DNA of 64,000 bases from Nucisporomicrobium flavum (GCF_016464385.1 NZ_JADMLH010000002.1:722474-786473), one strand, 5' to 3'. Numbered from the stretch's first letter, positions 17,574 through 26,675 are shown. Notes: generated from the sequence alone by a model not told the origin. Numbers and translations: made by a program.

Positions 17574-17620
17574 GCGGAGGCGCCGGGCCGGGCAGGCCGG
17601 GCCAGGGCCGCCTCGGGCCG

Positions 17621-17749
17621 GGCCCGCCTCGGCTCGGCCGGGCCCGCCTCGGCTCGGCCGGGCCCGCCTCGGCTCGGCCGGGCCCGCCTCGGCTCGGCCG
17701 GGCCCGCCTCGGCTCGGCCGGGCCCGCCTCGGCTCGGCCGGGCCCGCCT
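17621..17749. repeat. 20-bp tandem repeat, 6.5 copies
   Basis: The unit ggcccgcctcggctcggccg is repeated six times without change (17621-17740), followed by a 9-base partial copy and preceded by a degraded one. It lies in the 381-bp gap between two + strand membrane protein genes. The unit contains GGGCCC and CGGCCG palindromes, so strong secondary structure is likely. The minus strand is open through it only because the repeat has no stop codons; the 20-bp period shifts frame, which argues against coding. The rest of this gap shows no gene I can support. Confidence 0.9.
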
Positions 17750-17954
17750 AGGGCCAAGGCTGCCTGCCGCTTGGTCTGCGTTGCGCCGGCCTGGCGCTTG
17801 GTCTGCCCTGTGTCGGCTCAGCGCTTGGCCCGCCCTACGCCCTGACGGTCCCTGCCCTCGGCTCGGCTCGGCGGCGGACGCTGAGCCGGTTCCCGAACGG
17901 GCAGATTCGCCGAGACGGCTCCTACCCCGGCGCTACGGGCCGCATCATCGGAGC

Positions 17955-19049
17955 GTGCGGGTTTCCGGAGCGTTGTCCCTGGCCGGGTGGTTCTTGGTCA
18001 CGGCCGTGATCCCGCTCGGCCTGGCCGCCTCCGCCCGGCCGGTCGAGGAGGCCCGCTTCGGCGGCCCGGAGATGACCTGGTGGATCGTCGCCGCGGCCGC
18101 CCTGCCGGCCGCTATCGCCGCCGCCCGCCCCCCGCGTCCTTTCGTCGCTGCCAGCCTCACGCGGCGCTCCGCCGTTGCGCTTCCCCCACGGCGTTCCGTC
18201 GCTGCTCGTCTCGCCCGGCGTTCCGGCGCTGCGCCAGCCCTCCAGTCTCCCGTCGCCGCCGATCTCCGGCCACCTTCCGGCGAAGCACCGCGTTCCGGCG
18301 CAGGGCCGTCTTCCGGCGCGGCGCCACTGATCGGCGCGGCGTCGGCGATCGGGGCCGGGCTGGCGGTTGCCGCGGTTTACGTCGCCGCGACGGTGGCCGG
18401 GTACCTCCTCGTCTTTCCGATGGAGGCGCATCCCGTCCACGCCGGGGTGCTGCTCGCCGTCCTGCCCGCGCTGGCAGGCGCGACCGCAGGCCACCTGATC
18501 GGCCGCAGATCCCGGAGCCGGCCGGGGTTCGGATCGGTGAAGGCCGCCATGACCGGCGCCGCGCTCGCCCTGTTCGGTGCTCTTCTCCTGCCGGGCACGG
18601 TGGCGGACGCAGCGCAGTTCAGCGCCGTCGAAGAGTCCGGGCCGGATCTGTACACGCTGGGCCCGGGGCAGATCGCGGTACCTGCGGCGGGCCGCTACAC
18701 CTTGCTGGGCGACGGCGATCCGCCCCCGGACCCCGGCTGCCGGCTCATCCGGGCGGGGGCCGCCGACGTACGGGCCGAGCCCCTCACCGTGCAACCGGAG
18801 GAGGCCGGCTACGACGCCACCGCGGGCTTCAGGACGATCGCGGACGTCGATGTGGCGGTCGCCGGCATCTACGGTCTCACCTGCTCGTCCCCTGGGGACG
18901 GCACGGGCTACCGGCTGGTGCGGCGGCAGTCGATCAGCCCGGTCGCCGATTCGCTCATGCGCTGGCCACTGTCACTGATCATGCTGCTGGGCGCGCTGCC
19001 CGGCCTCGTCCTTGTGGCCGGGGCCGCGGGTGGGAGCCGGTCCGAGTGA
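17955..19049 (+). CDS. Hypothetical multi-pass membrane protein
   Basis: About 364 residues. Two hydrophobic helices near the N-terminus flank a cytosolic Arg/Ser/Pro-rich segment (about 75-140) made of loose repeats such as RRSVAARLARRSG. Further helices follow near 145-170 and 180-220, then an extracytoplasmic domain (about 225-340) and a final transmembrane helix. The start is uncertain: the GTG at 17955 begins a plausible signal-anchor (VRVSGALSLAGWFLVTAVIPLG), while the frame stays open to 17781. I do not recognise the family. It converges on the FAD-oxidoreductase gene with only one base between stops. Confidence 0.65.
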   Translation: MRVSGALSLAGWFLVTAVIPLGLAASARPVEEARFGGPEMTWWIVAAAALPAAIAAARPPRPFVAASLTRRSAVALPPRRSVAARLARRSGAAPALQSPVAADLRPPSGEAPRSGAGPSSGAAPLIGAASAIGAGLAVAAVYVAATVAGYLLVFPMEAHPVHAGVLLAVLPALAGATAGHLIGRRSRSRPGFGSVKAAMTGAALALFGALLLPGTVADAAQFSAVEESGPDLYTLGPGQIAVPAAGRYTLLGDGDPPPDPGCRLIRAGAADVRAEPLTVQPEEAGYDATAGFRTIADVDVAVAGIYGLTCSSPGDGTGYRLVRRQSISPVADSLMRWPLSLIMLLGALPGLVLVAGAAGGSRSE

Positions 19050-19050
19050 G

Positions 19051-20670
19051 TCACCCCATGCCGGCGGTACAGGTGCGGTAGCCGCCGTCGAGGTTGCGGA
19101 CGCCGCGGCCGAGGCCGGACAGCAGGGCGGCGGCGGTGTGGCCGCGCTGGCCGACCTGGCAGTAGACGATCAGCTCCCCGCCGGGCAGGGTGCCCAGCCG
19201 GGCGCGGAGGTCGTCGACCGGCACGTTGAGCGAGCCGGGGATGTGCCCGGCGGCGTGTTCGGCCGGCGTGCGTACGTCGACCAGGGTGGCACCCGCGGCG
19301 ACCGCCTCGGCCAGCTCGTGCCATTGGATGCTGCGTTCGGTGCCGGACAGCTGGTTCTCGGCGATGTAACCGAGCATGTTGACCGGATCCTTGGCCGAGC
19401 CGTACGCCGGCGCGTACGCCAGTTCCAGGTCGGCGAGGGTGTCGGCGGTCAGGCCGGCGCGCATGGCGGTGGCGATGACGTCGATGCGTTTGTCGACGCC
19501 GGTGCCGCCGACCGCCTGCGCGCCGAGGATCGTGCCGTCGGCGGGGTCGTACAGCAGCTTGAGCGACATGGGTTCGGCGCCGGGGTAGTAGCCGGCGTGC
19601 GAAGCCGGATGGGTGTGGATGGCCCGGTGGTCGCGGCCGGTGGCGCGCAGGCGCTTCTCGTTGGCGCCGGTGACCGCCACGGTGAGGTCGAAGACCTGCA
19701 CGATGGCGGTGCCGAGGCGTCCGCCGAGGGTGACGGGCCGTCCGGCGACCGCGTCGGCGACCAGGCGGCCCTGCCGGTTGGCGGTGTTGGCGAGGGGGAT
19801 CAGCGCCGTCCCGCCGGCTACGAAGTCGGTCTTCTCGACCGCATCGCCGACGGCGTGAATGCGGGGGTCGCTGGTACGCATGGCCTCGTCGACGAGGATG
19901 CCTCCGTGCGGGCCGAGGGCCAGACCGGCGTCGTGGGCCAGGCCGGTCTCCGGGCGTACGCCGATGGCCAGCAGCACCACGTCGGCGTCCAGCAGGCTGC
20001 CGTCGGTGAGTTCGACGGCGTCGGGCAGCACCTTGGCCAGGCCCGCGCCGAGGCGCAGGCCGACCCCGTGCCGGCGCAGCCCGGCGTGCACGGCGGCGGC
20101 CATCTCCGGGTCGAGCGGTGCCAGGACCTGGGTGCCCAGTTCGACCACGGTCACCGCCAGTCCGCGATGGGACAGGTTCTCGGCTGCTTCGAGGCCGATG
20201 AAGCCGCCGCCCACGACGACGGCGGTGCGAGCGCCGGCGTGCAGGGCTGCGACCATCCGGTCCGCGTCGGCGACGGTACGCAGCACGAGCGCACGGTCCA
20301 CGCCGGGCAGATCCGGCACGATGGGCGCCGCGCCGGGGCTGAGGACGAGCCGGTCGTAGGGCTCCTCGTACTCACGGCCGCTGTCGAGTTCGCGTACCCG
20401 TACGCTGCGGCTCTTCCGGTCTATGGCGAGCACCTCCGTGCGCACCCGGACGTCGAGGTCGAAGCGGGCCCGGAGGCTCTGCGGCGTCTGCAGCAGCAGC
20501 GCCTCCCGATCGCCGATCACTCCGCCGACGTGATACGGCAGCCCGCAGTTGGCGTACGACACGTGCTCGCCACGCTCGAACACCACGATCTCGGCGTCCG
20601 GCAGCAACCGGCGCAACCGGGTCGCCGCGGACATCCCGCCGGCCACTCCACCCACCACGATCATTTTCAC
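19051..20670 (-). CDS. CoA-disulfide reductase-like flavoprotein with rhodanese domain
   Basis: A 539-residue fusion. Residues 1-~440 form a pyridine-nucleotide disulfide reductase of the CoADR/NADH oxidase type: GGVAGGMSAATRLRR for FAD, the redox Cys C42 in SYANCGLPYHVGG, and GGGFIGLEAAENL for NAD(P)H. Residues ~450-539 are a rhodanese domain with active Cys C504 (VYCQVGQRGH). Such CoADR-rhodanese fusions reduce CoA persulfides or polysulfides. The GTG at 20670 lies 6 nt after a TATCTT -10 box, so the message is probably leaderless. It is the last gene of the sulfur operon, with its own operator and promoter. Confidence 0.9.
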   Translation of the reverse strand: MKMIVVGGVAGGMSAATRLRRLLPDAEIVVFERGEHVSYANCGLPYHVGGVIGDREALLLQTPQSLRARFDLDVRVRTEVLAIDRKSRSVRVRELDSGREYEEPYDRLVLSPGAAPIVPDLPGVDRALVLRTVADADRMVAALHAGARTAVVVGGGFIGLEAAENLSHRGLAVTVVELGTQVLAPLDPEMAAAVHAGLRRHGVGLRLGAGLAKVLPDAVELTDGSLLDADVVLLAIGVRPETGLAHDAGLALGPHGGILVDEAMRTSDPRIHAVGDAVEKTDFVAGGTALIPLANTANRQGRLVADAVAGRPVTLGGRLGTAIVQVFDLTVAVTGANEKRLRATGRDHRAIHTHPASHAGYYPGAEPMSLKLLYDPADGTILGAQAVGGTGVDKRIDVIATAMRAGLTADTLADLELAYAPAYGSAKDPVNMLGYIAENQLSGTERSIQWHELAEAVAAGATLVDVRTPAEHAAGHIPGSLNVPVDDLRARLGTLPGGELIVYCQVGQRGHTAAALLSGLGRGVRNLDGGYRTCTAGMG

Positions 20671-20676
20671 GAATCA

Positions 20677-20695
20677 AAGATACCCCCGGGGGTAT
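20677..20695 (-). promoter_or_regulatory. CstR/CsoR-type operator and -10 of the CoADR gene
   Basis: The perfect 16-bp palindrome atacccccgggggtat (20680-20695) lies 10 bp upstream of the CoADR-rhodanese GTG. Read on the minus strand its right half runs into TATCTT (20682-20677), a -10 box placed for a transcript starting at the GTG. Bound repressor would cover the promoter. The same palindrome occurs at 23499 and, with one change, at 23880. Confidence 0.85.
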
Positions 20696-20715
20696 GTGCG
20701 CAGCAGGGCCGAAGG

Positions 20716-21477
20716 TCACATCAGCACCTGGATGGCGACGAAGCCTGCGACCGCGAAGACCAGCCACGCGAAGGCGCGTTGCAGGCGCCGGGTGGGCAGG
20801 CGGCCCGCGATCCGGCCGGCCACCAGGGAGCCGGCGACGGCGGCGACGGTGAACGCCGCGGCGACGCGGTAGTCCACGGCCGCATCGCCGGCGTGCGCGA
20901 TGAAGCCGGCTGCGGAGTTGACCACGATGATGACCAGGGAGGTGGCCACCGCGGCGGGCATGGTCAGACCGAGCAGCAGGACGAGGGCGGGGATGATGAG
21001 GAAGCCGCCGCCGACGCCGAACAGGCCGGTGAGGAAGCCGACGGCCAGTCCGGCGGCGATGGACTTGGGCAGGCAGCCGCGCCAGTTGACGCCGCCGCCG
21101 GGCAGGGCGCAGTCGCCGCCGGAGTCGTCGGTGCCGATCAGCATCCGCCAGCCGGCGACCACCATGAGGGCGGCGAACCCGGCCAGGACCAGGCGGGGGT
21201 CGAGGAGCCGGTTGACGGCGGCGCCGGCGAAGGCCGCGGCGGCGCCGGTACCCCCGACGATCCCGGCGATCCGCCATCGCACCAGCCCGGCCCGCAGCCG
21301 GGGGATCAGCGCGGTGGCCGACGAGATGCCGACCACCAGCAGTGAGGTGGGTACGGCCGCGGCCAGCGTGAGGCCGGCGCCGTAGACGAGCGCGGGAACG
21401 GCGAGGATCGAGCCGCCGCCGCCGAGCAGGCCGAGCAGAATTCCGATGAGCGCGCCGAACCCGATCGCGGCGATCAT
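20716..21477 (-). CDS. TauE/SafE-family sulfite or sulfonate exporter
   Basis: A 253-residue membrane protein with about eight helices in two related halves. The repeated signature is LLGLLGGGGSILAVPALVY near the N-terminus and LTGLFGVGGGFLIIPALVL in the second half. TauE/SafE proteins are thought to export sulfite or take up sulfonates. The position between persulfide-processing genes suggests export of the sulfite made by the persulfide dioxygenase, by analogy to TauE of the staphylococcal cst operon. The ATG at 21477 is 31 bp after the previous stop on the same strand. Confidence 0.88.
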   Translation of the reverse strand: MIAAIGFGALIGILLGLLGGGGSILAVPALVYGAGLTLAAAVPTSLLVVGISSATALIPRLRAGLVRWRIAGIVGGTGAAAAFAGAAVNRLLDPRLVLAGFAALMVVAGWRMLIGTDDSGGDCALPGGGVNWRGCLPKSIAAGLAVGFLTGLFGVGGGFLIIPALVLLLGLTMPAAVATSLVIIVVNSAAGFIAHAGDAAVDYRVAAAFTVAAVAGSLVAGRIAGRLPTRRLQRAFAWLVFAVAGFVAIQVLM

Positions 21478-21508
21478 GTCGGGCTCCGGGTGGGCCGGGG
21501 CATGACGT

Positions 21509-22066
21509 CTACGGCCGGTCGCCGGTCAGGGCGGTGACCACCCGGTCGAGGTCGGTGCGCGGGCCCCGGTTGTACGGCAGCTTGGCCAGCATCATGCCCA
21601 TCGCACAGGTATTGGTCAGCGCGGCGACCGCCAGGCCCGCGCCGACGAACGCGGCCACCCACTTCGCCGGCTCGACCAGCGTGCTGGCGAGCACGGCGAG
21701 CAGCGCGATGCTGCCCGCGACCAGGCGGACCTGCCGTTCCAGCTCCCAGCGCGGGGTGCCGGTGACGACCGGGGCGTGGGCGGCCTGCCAGGCCGCGATG
21801 CCGCCGGTGAGCACCCGCAGGTTGGGCAGACCCGCGATGGTGAGAGCCTGCGCGGCGCGTTGCCCGGAGCGGCAGACCAGCACGACGTGCTCGTCGAAGT
21901 GGTCACGGAGCTCGTCGCGGTGCTCGCGCAGCAGGTCCAGGGGGACGTTGTAGGAGCCGGGGATGTGGGCGGTCTCGAACTCGGCAGGGGTGCGTACGTC
22001 GATCAGCCGGGGTGCGTGGCCGGTGGCGAGCAGGTGCTGCAGGGCGGGGATGTCGAGGGTGGTCAT
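21509..22066 (-). CDS. Rhodanese with C-terminal DUF2892 membrane domain (YgaP-like)
   Basis: A 185-residue protein. Residues ~1-105 are a rhodanese domain with active Cys C65 (VCRSGQRA), which moves sulfane sulfur. Residues ~113-175 are a two-helix membrane domain of the DUF2892/YgaP type (LVAGSIALLAVLAS, VAAFVGAGLAVAALT). This is the same architecture as E. coli YgaP. The ATG at 22066 is 17 bp after the persulfide dioxygenase stop and GGAGAG lies in that gap, so the genes are cotranscribed. It probably passes sulfane sulfur at the membrane. Confidence 0.9.
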   Translation of the reverse strand: MTTLDIPALQHLLATGHAPRLIDVRTPAEFETAHIPGSYNVPLDLLREHRDELRDHFDEHVVLVCRSGQRAAQALTIAGLPNLRVLTGGIAAWQAAHAPVVTGTPRWELERQVRLVAGSIALLAVLASTLVEPAKWVAAFVGAGLAVAALTNTCAMGMMLAKLPYNRGPRTDLDRVVTALTGDRP

Positions 22067-22083
22067 GTAGTTGCTCTCCCGGA

Positions 22084-23478
22084 TCAGTTGTCGCCGACGA
22101 TGGGCAGGCCGGCGCCGGCGGCTTCCGCGTACGCGTCGTCGATGTGCACGACCTCCCGGCCGGCGCGCTGGAGCAGGCTGGTGGCGGCCGCGGCGCGGTA
22201 GCCGGAGCCGCAGTGCACCCACACCGTGCCGGCAGGTACGTCGGCGAGCCGGGCGGGCAGGTCGGGCAGCGGGATGTGGACGGCGCCGTCGACGTGGCCC
22301 GAGCGCCATTCGTTGCCCATCCGTACGTCGAGCAGCACGTCGGCACCCGGCAGCCCGTGGGGCGGGGTGCCGGCGCGGGCCGCTGCCAGGTCGGCGAAGG
22401 TGGCCGTGATCAGGTGGCCGAGGGCGCCGTCGTCGCCGCCGGCCCACTGCTCCGGGCTGCCGGCGGCCGCTGCGGCGGGCCGGTCGATGCCGATGCGGGC
22501 CAGTTCCCGCTGCGCGTCGGCCACCTGCTGCTCGCTGTCGCCGAGGAGGGTGATCGGCGCGCCCCACGGGGCCATCCAGCCCAGCCAGGTGGACATGGGG
22601 CCGTCCAGGCCGAAGCTCAGCGTCCCGGTCAGGTGCCGGTGTGCGTACGCCTTCCGTGAGCGAAGGTCGACCACCCACTCGCCGTCCGCGATCCGCCGGG
22701 CGAGCTGGGCCGGGTCGGCGACGGCGACCGGGGTCAGGTCGATCAGGCCGGCGCCGGCGGCGTTGCGGGCGCCCATGTGCGCGTAGTACGCCGGGTACGC
22801 GTCCAGCCCCGCGAGCGTCTGCTCGACGAAGTCGTCGGACTCCAGGCGCAGCGCCGGGTTGGCGCTGCGTTCCCGGCCGATGGTCGACTCCGGCGCGTCG
22901 GACTGGGTCGCGGAGCAGAAACTGCCGAAGCCGTGGGTGGGCCACACCTGCGCGCCGTCGGGCAGCAGGTCCGCCAGCCGCCGCACCGACGCGTGCTGAT
23001 GCTCGGCGAGCGTGTGGGCGTGCTGCTTCCCGAGCAGGTCGGTGCGCCCGGTGGTGCCGAACAGCAGCGAACCGCCGGTGAACACACCGGCCGGGCCGTC
23101 GTCGCCGTCGAGCACGTACGACAGATGGTGGAAGGTGTGCCCGGGCGTGGCCACGACCCGCAGCCGCATCCGCGGCGACACGGTGATCTCGTCGCCGTCG
23201 GTCACCGGCCGCCGATCGAAGCGGACCTCGTCGTCCGCGGCGACCAGGTACGCGGCGCCGGTCAGCTTCGCCAGCGCGAGGCCGCCGGAGACGTAGTCGT
23301 TGTGCAGGTGGGTCTCGGCGACGTGGGTGATACGTACGCCGAGCCGGCCGGCCAGGGCCAGCATCCGGTCGATGTCACGCTGCGGATCGACCGCGATCGC
23401 GACCTGCCCGTCGTGGGCCAGGTAGCTGCGGTCACCCAGGGACGAGGTCTGGACGACCTCCACGCTCAACTCAGTCAC
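22084..23478 (-). CDS. Metallo-beta-lactamase/rhodanese fusion (persulfide dioxygenase type)
   Basis: A 464-residue fusion. The N-terminal ETHE1-like MBL domain has H57-x-H59-x-D61-Y in ETHLHNDYVSGG, then TPGHTFHH, the mononuclear iron site of persulfide dioxygenases, which oxidise glutathione or other low-molecular-weight persulfides to sulfite. Two rhodanese domains follow. The first (about 265-330) has no Cys in its active loop (LLGDSEQ) and is presumably inactive. The second has C423 (WVHCGSGYR). The GTG at 23478 is chosen for its AAGGAGA about eight bases upstream. First gene of the operon, directly behind a CstR-type operator. Confidence 0.9.
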   Translation of the reverse strand: MTELSVEVVQTSSLGDRSYLAHDGQVAIAVDPQRDIDRMLALAGRLGVRITHVAETHLHNDYVSGGLALAKLTGAAYLVAADDEVRFDRRPVTDGDEITVSPRMRLRVVATPGHTFHHLSYVLDGDDGPAGVFTGGSLLFGTTGRTDLLGKQHAHTLAEHQHASVRRLADLLPDGAQVWPTHGFGSFCSATQSDAPESTIGRERSANPALRLESDDFVEQTLAGLDAYPAYYAHMGARNAAGAGLIDLTPVAVADPAQLARRIADGEWVVDLRSRKAYAHRHLTGTLSFGLDGPMSTWLGWMAPWGAPITLLGDSEQQVADAQRELARIGIDRPAAAAAGSPEQWAGGDDGALGHLITATFADLAAARAGTPPHGLPGADVLLDVRMGNEWRSGHVDGAVHIPLPDLPARLADVPAGTVWVHCGSGYRAAAATSLLQRAGREVVHIDDAYAEAAGAGLPIVGDN

Positions 23479-23495
23479 TGTTGCATCTCCTTCCG

Positions 23496-23516
23496 TACAT
23501 ACCCCCGGGGGTATGT
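23496..23516 (-). promoter_or_regulatory. CstR/CsoR-type operator and -10 of the persulfide operon
   Basis: A perfect 20-bp palindrome, acatacccccgggggtatgt (23497-23516), lies 18 bp upstream of the GTG of the MBL-rhodanese gene. On the minus strand TATGTA (23501-23496) overlaps its end and is a good -10 candidate. The arrangement is the same as at the other two sites. Confidence 0.88.
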
Positions 23517-23585
23517 TGCGAACACGCTGCGGCCATGGTGGTGCCGGAGTCGTCGCCCCTTGCGGGGCGATGACCTCCGGGTGGA

Positions 23586-23903
<318 letters not shown>

Positions 23904-23960
23904 TCATGCTGGTGTGATGACTGCTGGGGAACTCGTCGCCGTGGGCGGACAGGACAGGGT

Positions 23961-24587
23961 GTGAATCTCTCTCAGCGAGCTCGGATCCGCGCCGGCGACG
24001 CCGCGACGTTCGGGCAGCTCTTCGAAGACCACGCGCACGAGGTGTACCGGCACGTCGTCCGCAGCACCGGCAATTGGAGCGCCGCCGAGGACATCGTCTC
24101 GCTGACCTTTCTGGAGGCGTGGCGGCTGCGCGAGAAACTGCGTCCGGAGGGCGACAGCGTGCTGCCGTGGCTCCTCGGCATCGCCGTCAACGTGCTGCGC
24201 AACACCCGCCGCGCCGCCCGCCGGCACGCCGCCGCGCTCATCCGGCTGCCACCGGCCGAGGCGATGCCCGATTTCGCCGACGAGATCGTCAACCGGATGC
24301 ACGACAGCGAGCAGCTCACCGCGGCGGCCGAGGCGCTCGACAGCCTGCGGCCGGCCGAGCGGGAGGTGTTCACGCTGTGCGTCTGGTCGGGGCTCGACTA
24401 CGCGCAGGCTGCGGAGGCGCTCGGCGTACCGATCGGCACGGTCCGGTCCCGGCTGTCGCGGGCCCGCAGCAAACTGCGCGAGTTGACCGCACAGGTCCCC
24501 CGGCATCAGGAACCCGGCTCGGCCTACGGACAGGTACTGGGTGGCCGCACCGATGCGGCCCGGTCGAATCAGGAGCGCAACCGATGA
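23961..24587 (+). CDS. ECF RNA polymerase sigma factor
   Basis: A 208-residue sigma-70-family protein with only regions 2 and 4. Region 2 is near residues 12-80 (FGQLFEDHAHEVYRHV, SAAEDIVSLTFLEAW). Region 4 is near 128-180 (LRPAEREVFTLCVWSGLDY, ALGVPIGTVRSRLSRAR). The GTG at 23961 is chosen because it begins the conserved domain with GGACAGG upstream. The stop overlaps the next gene (ATGA), which encodes its likely membrane partner. It is divergent from the CstR-like repressor with one operator between them. Confidence 0.9.
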   Translation: MNLSQRARIRAGDAATFGQLFEDHAHEVYRHVVRSTGNWSAAEDIVSLTFLEAWRLREKLRPEGDSVLPWLLGIAVNVLRNTRRAARRHAAALIRLPPAEAMPDFADEIVNRMHDSEQLTAAAEALDSLRPAEREVFTLCVWSGLDYAQAAEALGVPIGTVRSRLSRARSKLRELTAQVPRHQEPGSAYGQVLGGRTDAARSNQERNR

Positions 24588-25582
24588 ACCACTCACCCGA
24601 GCTCGATTCTGCCGAGCGCGCCGAGCTTGCCCGGCTGCTGCCGCCGCCGGGGGACCCGGAGCTGCCGGCCGGTCGTCACCTCCTGCTGAAAGACGCCTTC
24701 CTGCAACAGATCAGCGAACCCCGCGTCACAGCGCCTCGCCGGCGGCTCGCCCTGGTCGCCGCGCCGGCCGCAGCAGTGGTGCTGTTCGCGGCGATCGTCG
24801 CGGTGACGGTGCATGCCCGGCGTGCGCAGTCCGGAGATGAATTCACCACCAGTCCGATCGTGGCGGTCGCGGCCGGCGATGCCCGTGGAGCGTCCCCGTT
24901 GCTCGAGCGGATGGCGTTGGTCGTGGGCAAGAAGCCGCAGGTGCCGGTAGGTCAGGACGAGTACGTCTACATCAAGAGCAAGGTCGCCTGGCTGGTCTTC
25001 GCCGATGACGATGACTCCCGCCCCCAGGCGGCCGGCGTCGACCCCCAGGTCCTCGATGAGGTGCACAGCCGCGAGATCTGGGTGCCCGAGTCGCAGGGTG
25101 ACGAGGGTCTGATCCGCGAGCGCGGCGAGACGTTCGGCCTGAGCGGCGCCTTCCCGAACAGCCGCTACGCCGACCTGCCGACTGATCCCGCCGTCCTCCT
25201 CCGGCAGATCTACGCCGACACCCGCGGGCAGGGCACCAGCGCGGACGGCGCAGCCTTCGACTTCATCGGTGAGGCGCTACGGGAATCACTGCTGCCCCCG
25301 CAGGTGGCCGCCGCCCTCTACAGGGCCGCCGCGAAGATCCCGGGTGTGGTCCTGGTCACCGACTCCGTCGACGCGGCCGGCCGCCACGGCATCGCGGTCG
25401 CCCGCACCGACGAGTTCGGCGAACGGCGCGAATGGATCTTCGACGCGACCACGTTCGACTATCTCGGCGAACGCTCGTACCTGGTCCGCGACACCGCCAC
25501 CGGCAAGGCCGGCACGCTCACCGCCACGACTGCCGTTCTGGAGCGCGGCGTCGTGCCCCGCAAGGGCGACCGTCCGCAGTGA
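24584..25582 (+). CDS. CU044_5270-family membrane protein, sigma factor partner
   Basis: A 332-residue protein with a cytosolic N-terminus (1-~48), one transmembrane helix (about 50-72) and a large extracytoplasmic domain. It matches the CU044_5270 family, whose genes usually follow ECF sigma genes in actinomycetes. No ZAS-type zinc motif (HxxxCxxC) is visible in the N-terminal part, so if it is an anti-sigma factor it is not a classic one. ATGA overlap with the sigma gene implies coupled synthesis. The signal it senses is unknown. Confidence 0.82.
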   Translation: MNHSPELDSAERAELARLLPPPGDPELPAGRHLLLKDAFLQQISEPRVTAPRRRLALVAAPAAAVVLFAAIVAVTVHARRAQSGDEFTTSPIVAVAAGDARGASPLLERMALVVGKKPQVPVGQDEYVYIKSKVAWLVFADDDDSRPQAAGVDPQVLDEVHSREIWVPESQGDEGLIRERGETFGLSGAFPNSRYADLPTDPAVLLRQIYADTRGQGTSADGAAFDFIGEALRESLLPPQVAAALYRAAAKIPGVVLVTDSVDAAGRHGIAVARTDEFGERREWIFDATTFDYLGERSYLVRDTATGKAGTLTATTAVLERGVVPRKGDRPQ

Positions 25583-25588
25583 TGCGGA

Positions 25589-26551
25589 TCACCGGGGCGC
25601 CTCCCGCGTCAGGTAGGTGTGGTGCGTGCTGAAGCCCATCTTCTGGTAGAGGGTCACCGCCGCGGTGTTCCGCTCCTCGACCTGCAGATATGCCCGCGAC
25701 GACCGCTGCTGCACGGCCCACTGCGCGAGCGCCCGCAGCACATGGGCGCCCAGACCCTGCCGCCGCGCGGCCGGAGCGGTCTGCAGCAGCGACACACCGA
25801 GCCAGCGGTCGGGCCCGCTGACCGCACCGCGGGCCACCGCGAGCAGCTCACCGTCGGCGTCGTGCACATGAGCGAAAACAGCATCGGGTACGCCGGTGAG
25901 AATACGTTTCGCCGTCGCGGGCAGGGTGCCCTTGTGCTCGGCCACCATCGCGAACCAGGCGTCCGTGGGGGAGTCGGCTAGCTCGACCGTCGGCAGGTCG
26001 TTCCGCGCCGGCAACGCGTCCACCAGCGCCGCGACCCGCGCCGTCTGCACGAGGGTGAGGGGGCGGGCCGTCCACCCGCGGGCGTCCAGGGCGGCGTTGA
26101 CCGGGGCGGCGAGCGGCATCGGCGTATTGATCAGCGGTTGCTGGCCGCGGGCCGCGTACCACTGCTCGACCGCGTCGATCGCGGCCTCCAGCGTGCGGTC
26201 GGGGTCGCCGACGGCCAGGGCCGAGTTGGCTCGGCCGGTCCAGTTGTCGGCGGCGCGCAGGATCCAGGCACCGAGCCTGGCCTGCACCGGCGCCGGCCAG
26301 CCGTCGTTGGCCGCCAGCTCCAGGGCGACCACGTCCGCCGCGGGCGGGCGCCGGGCGGGCGGCACCCGCTTGGCGCGGTGCACCTCTGTGAGGGGTACGC
26401 GAACCGAGCCCTTGGCCGTCGCGAGAGTGAGATCCGTCTCCGTCAGCTCCACCAGTTCCCCGAGCGCGTCGGTGAAAAGCGGACGATCCTGGGAAACACC
26501 TACAATTCGGCGAACCACCACCCGGTGTCCCACATCCTGCCGTCGGAGCAC
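25589..26551 (-). CDS. GNAT acetyltransferase with N-terminal SH3-like domain
   Basis: A 320-residue protein. The first ~65 residues look like a small beta-barrel (VVVRRIVGVSQDRPLFTDALGELVEL), followed by a linker with VHRAKRVPPARR. The C-terminal GNAT domain (about 185-320) has the acetyl-CoA loop RRQGLGAHVLRAL and VTLYQKMGFSTHH. The GTG at 26551 has AGGAGG seven bases upstream. This two-part architecture is common beside fdxA-dapC in actinomycetes as I recall it; the substrate is unknown. It converges on the sigma partner gene with a 6-bp gap. Confidence 0.85.
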   Translation of the reverse strand: MLRRQDVGHRVVVRRIVGVSQDRPLFTDALGELVELTETDLTLATAKGSVRVPLTEVHRAKRVPPARRPPAADVVALELAANDGWPAPVQARLGAWILRAADNWTGRANSALAVGDPDRTLEAAIDAVEQWYAARGQQPLINTPMPLAAPVNAALDARGWTARPLTLVQTARVAALVDALPARNDLPTVELADSPTDAWFAMVAEHKGTLPATAKRILTGVPDAVFAHVHDADGELLAVARGAVSGPDRWLGVSLLQTAPAARRQGLGAHVLRALAQWAVQQRSSRAYLQVEERNTAAVTLYQKMGFSTHHTYLTREAPR

Positions 26552-26624
26552 GTCCCACCTCCTCCCGGCGAGATACTAGGCTCTGCCCGTACCGCCGTGC
26601 TTCCCGCGGCTGGGCTCTGTGAGG

Positions 26625-26675
26625 ACAGCAAGGCTCTGTACAGCAAGGCTCTGAGTTAGGCACAGCAAGGCTCTG
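26625..26675 (+). repeat. 14-bp direct repeat, three copies, in the fdxA leader
   Basis: The sequence acagcaaggctctg occurs at 26625, 26640 and 26662, with a fourth partial match (ccaggctctgg) just before the fdxA ribosome site. Spacing is 15 and 22 bases. It lies between the divergent GNAT gene and fdxA, so it sits in a promoter or 5' leader. No known regulator motif is recognised. Confidence 0.75.

Noticed and set aside
17518..17757. Minus-strand open frame of ~79 codons through the 20-bp repeat
   Set aside because: It is open only because the repeat has no stop codons on that strand; the 20-bp period breaks frame and no ribosome site is seen.
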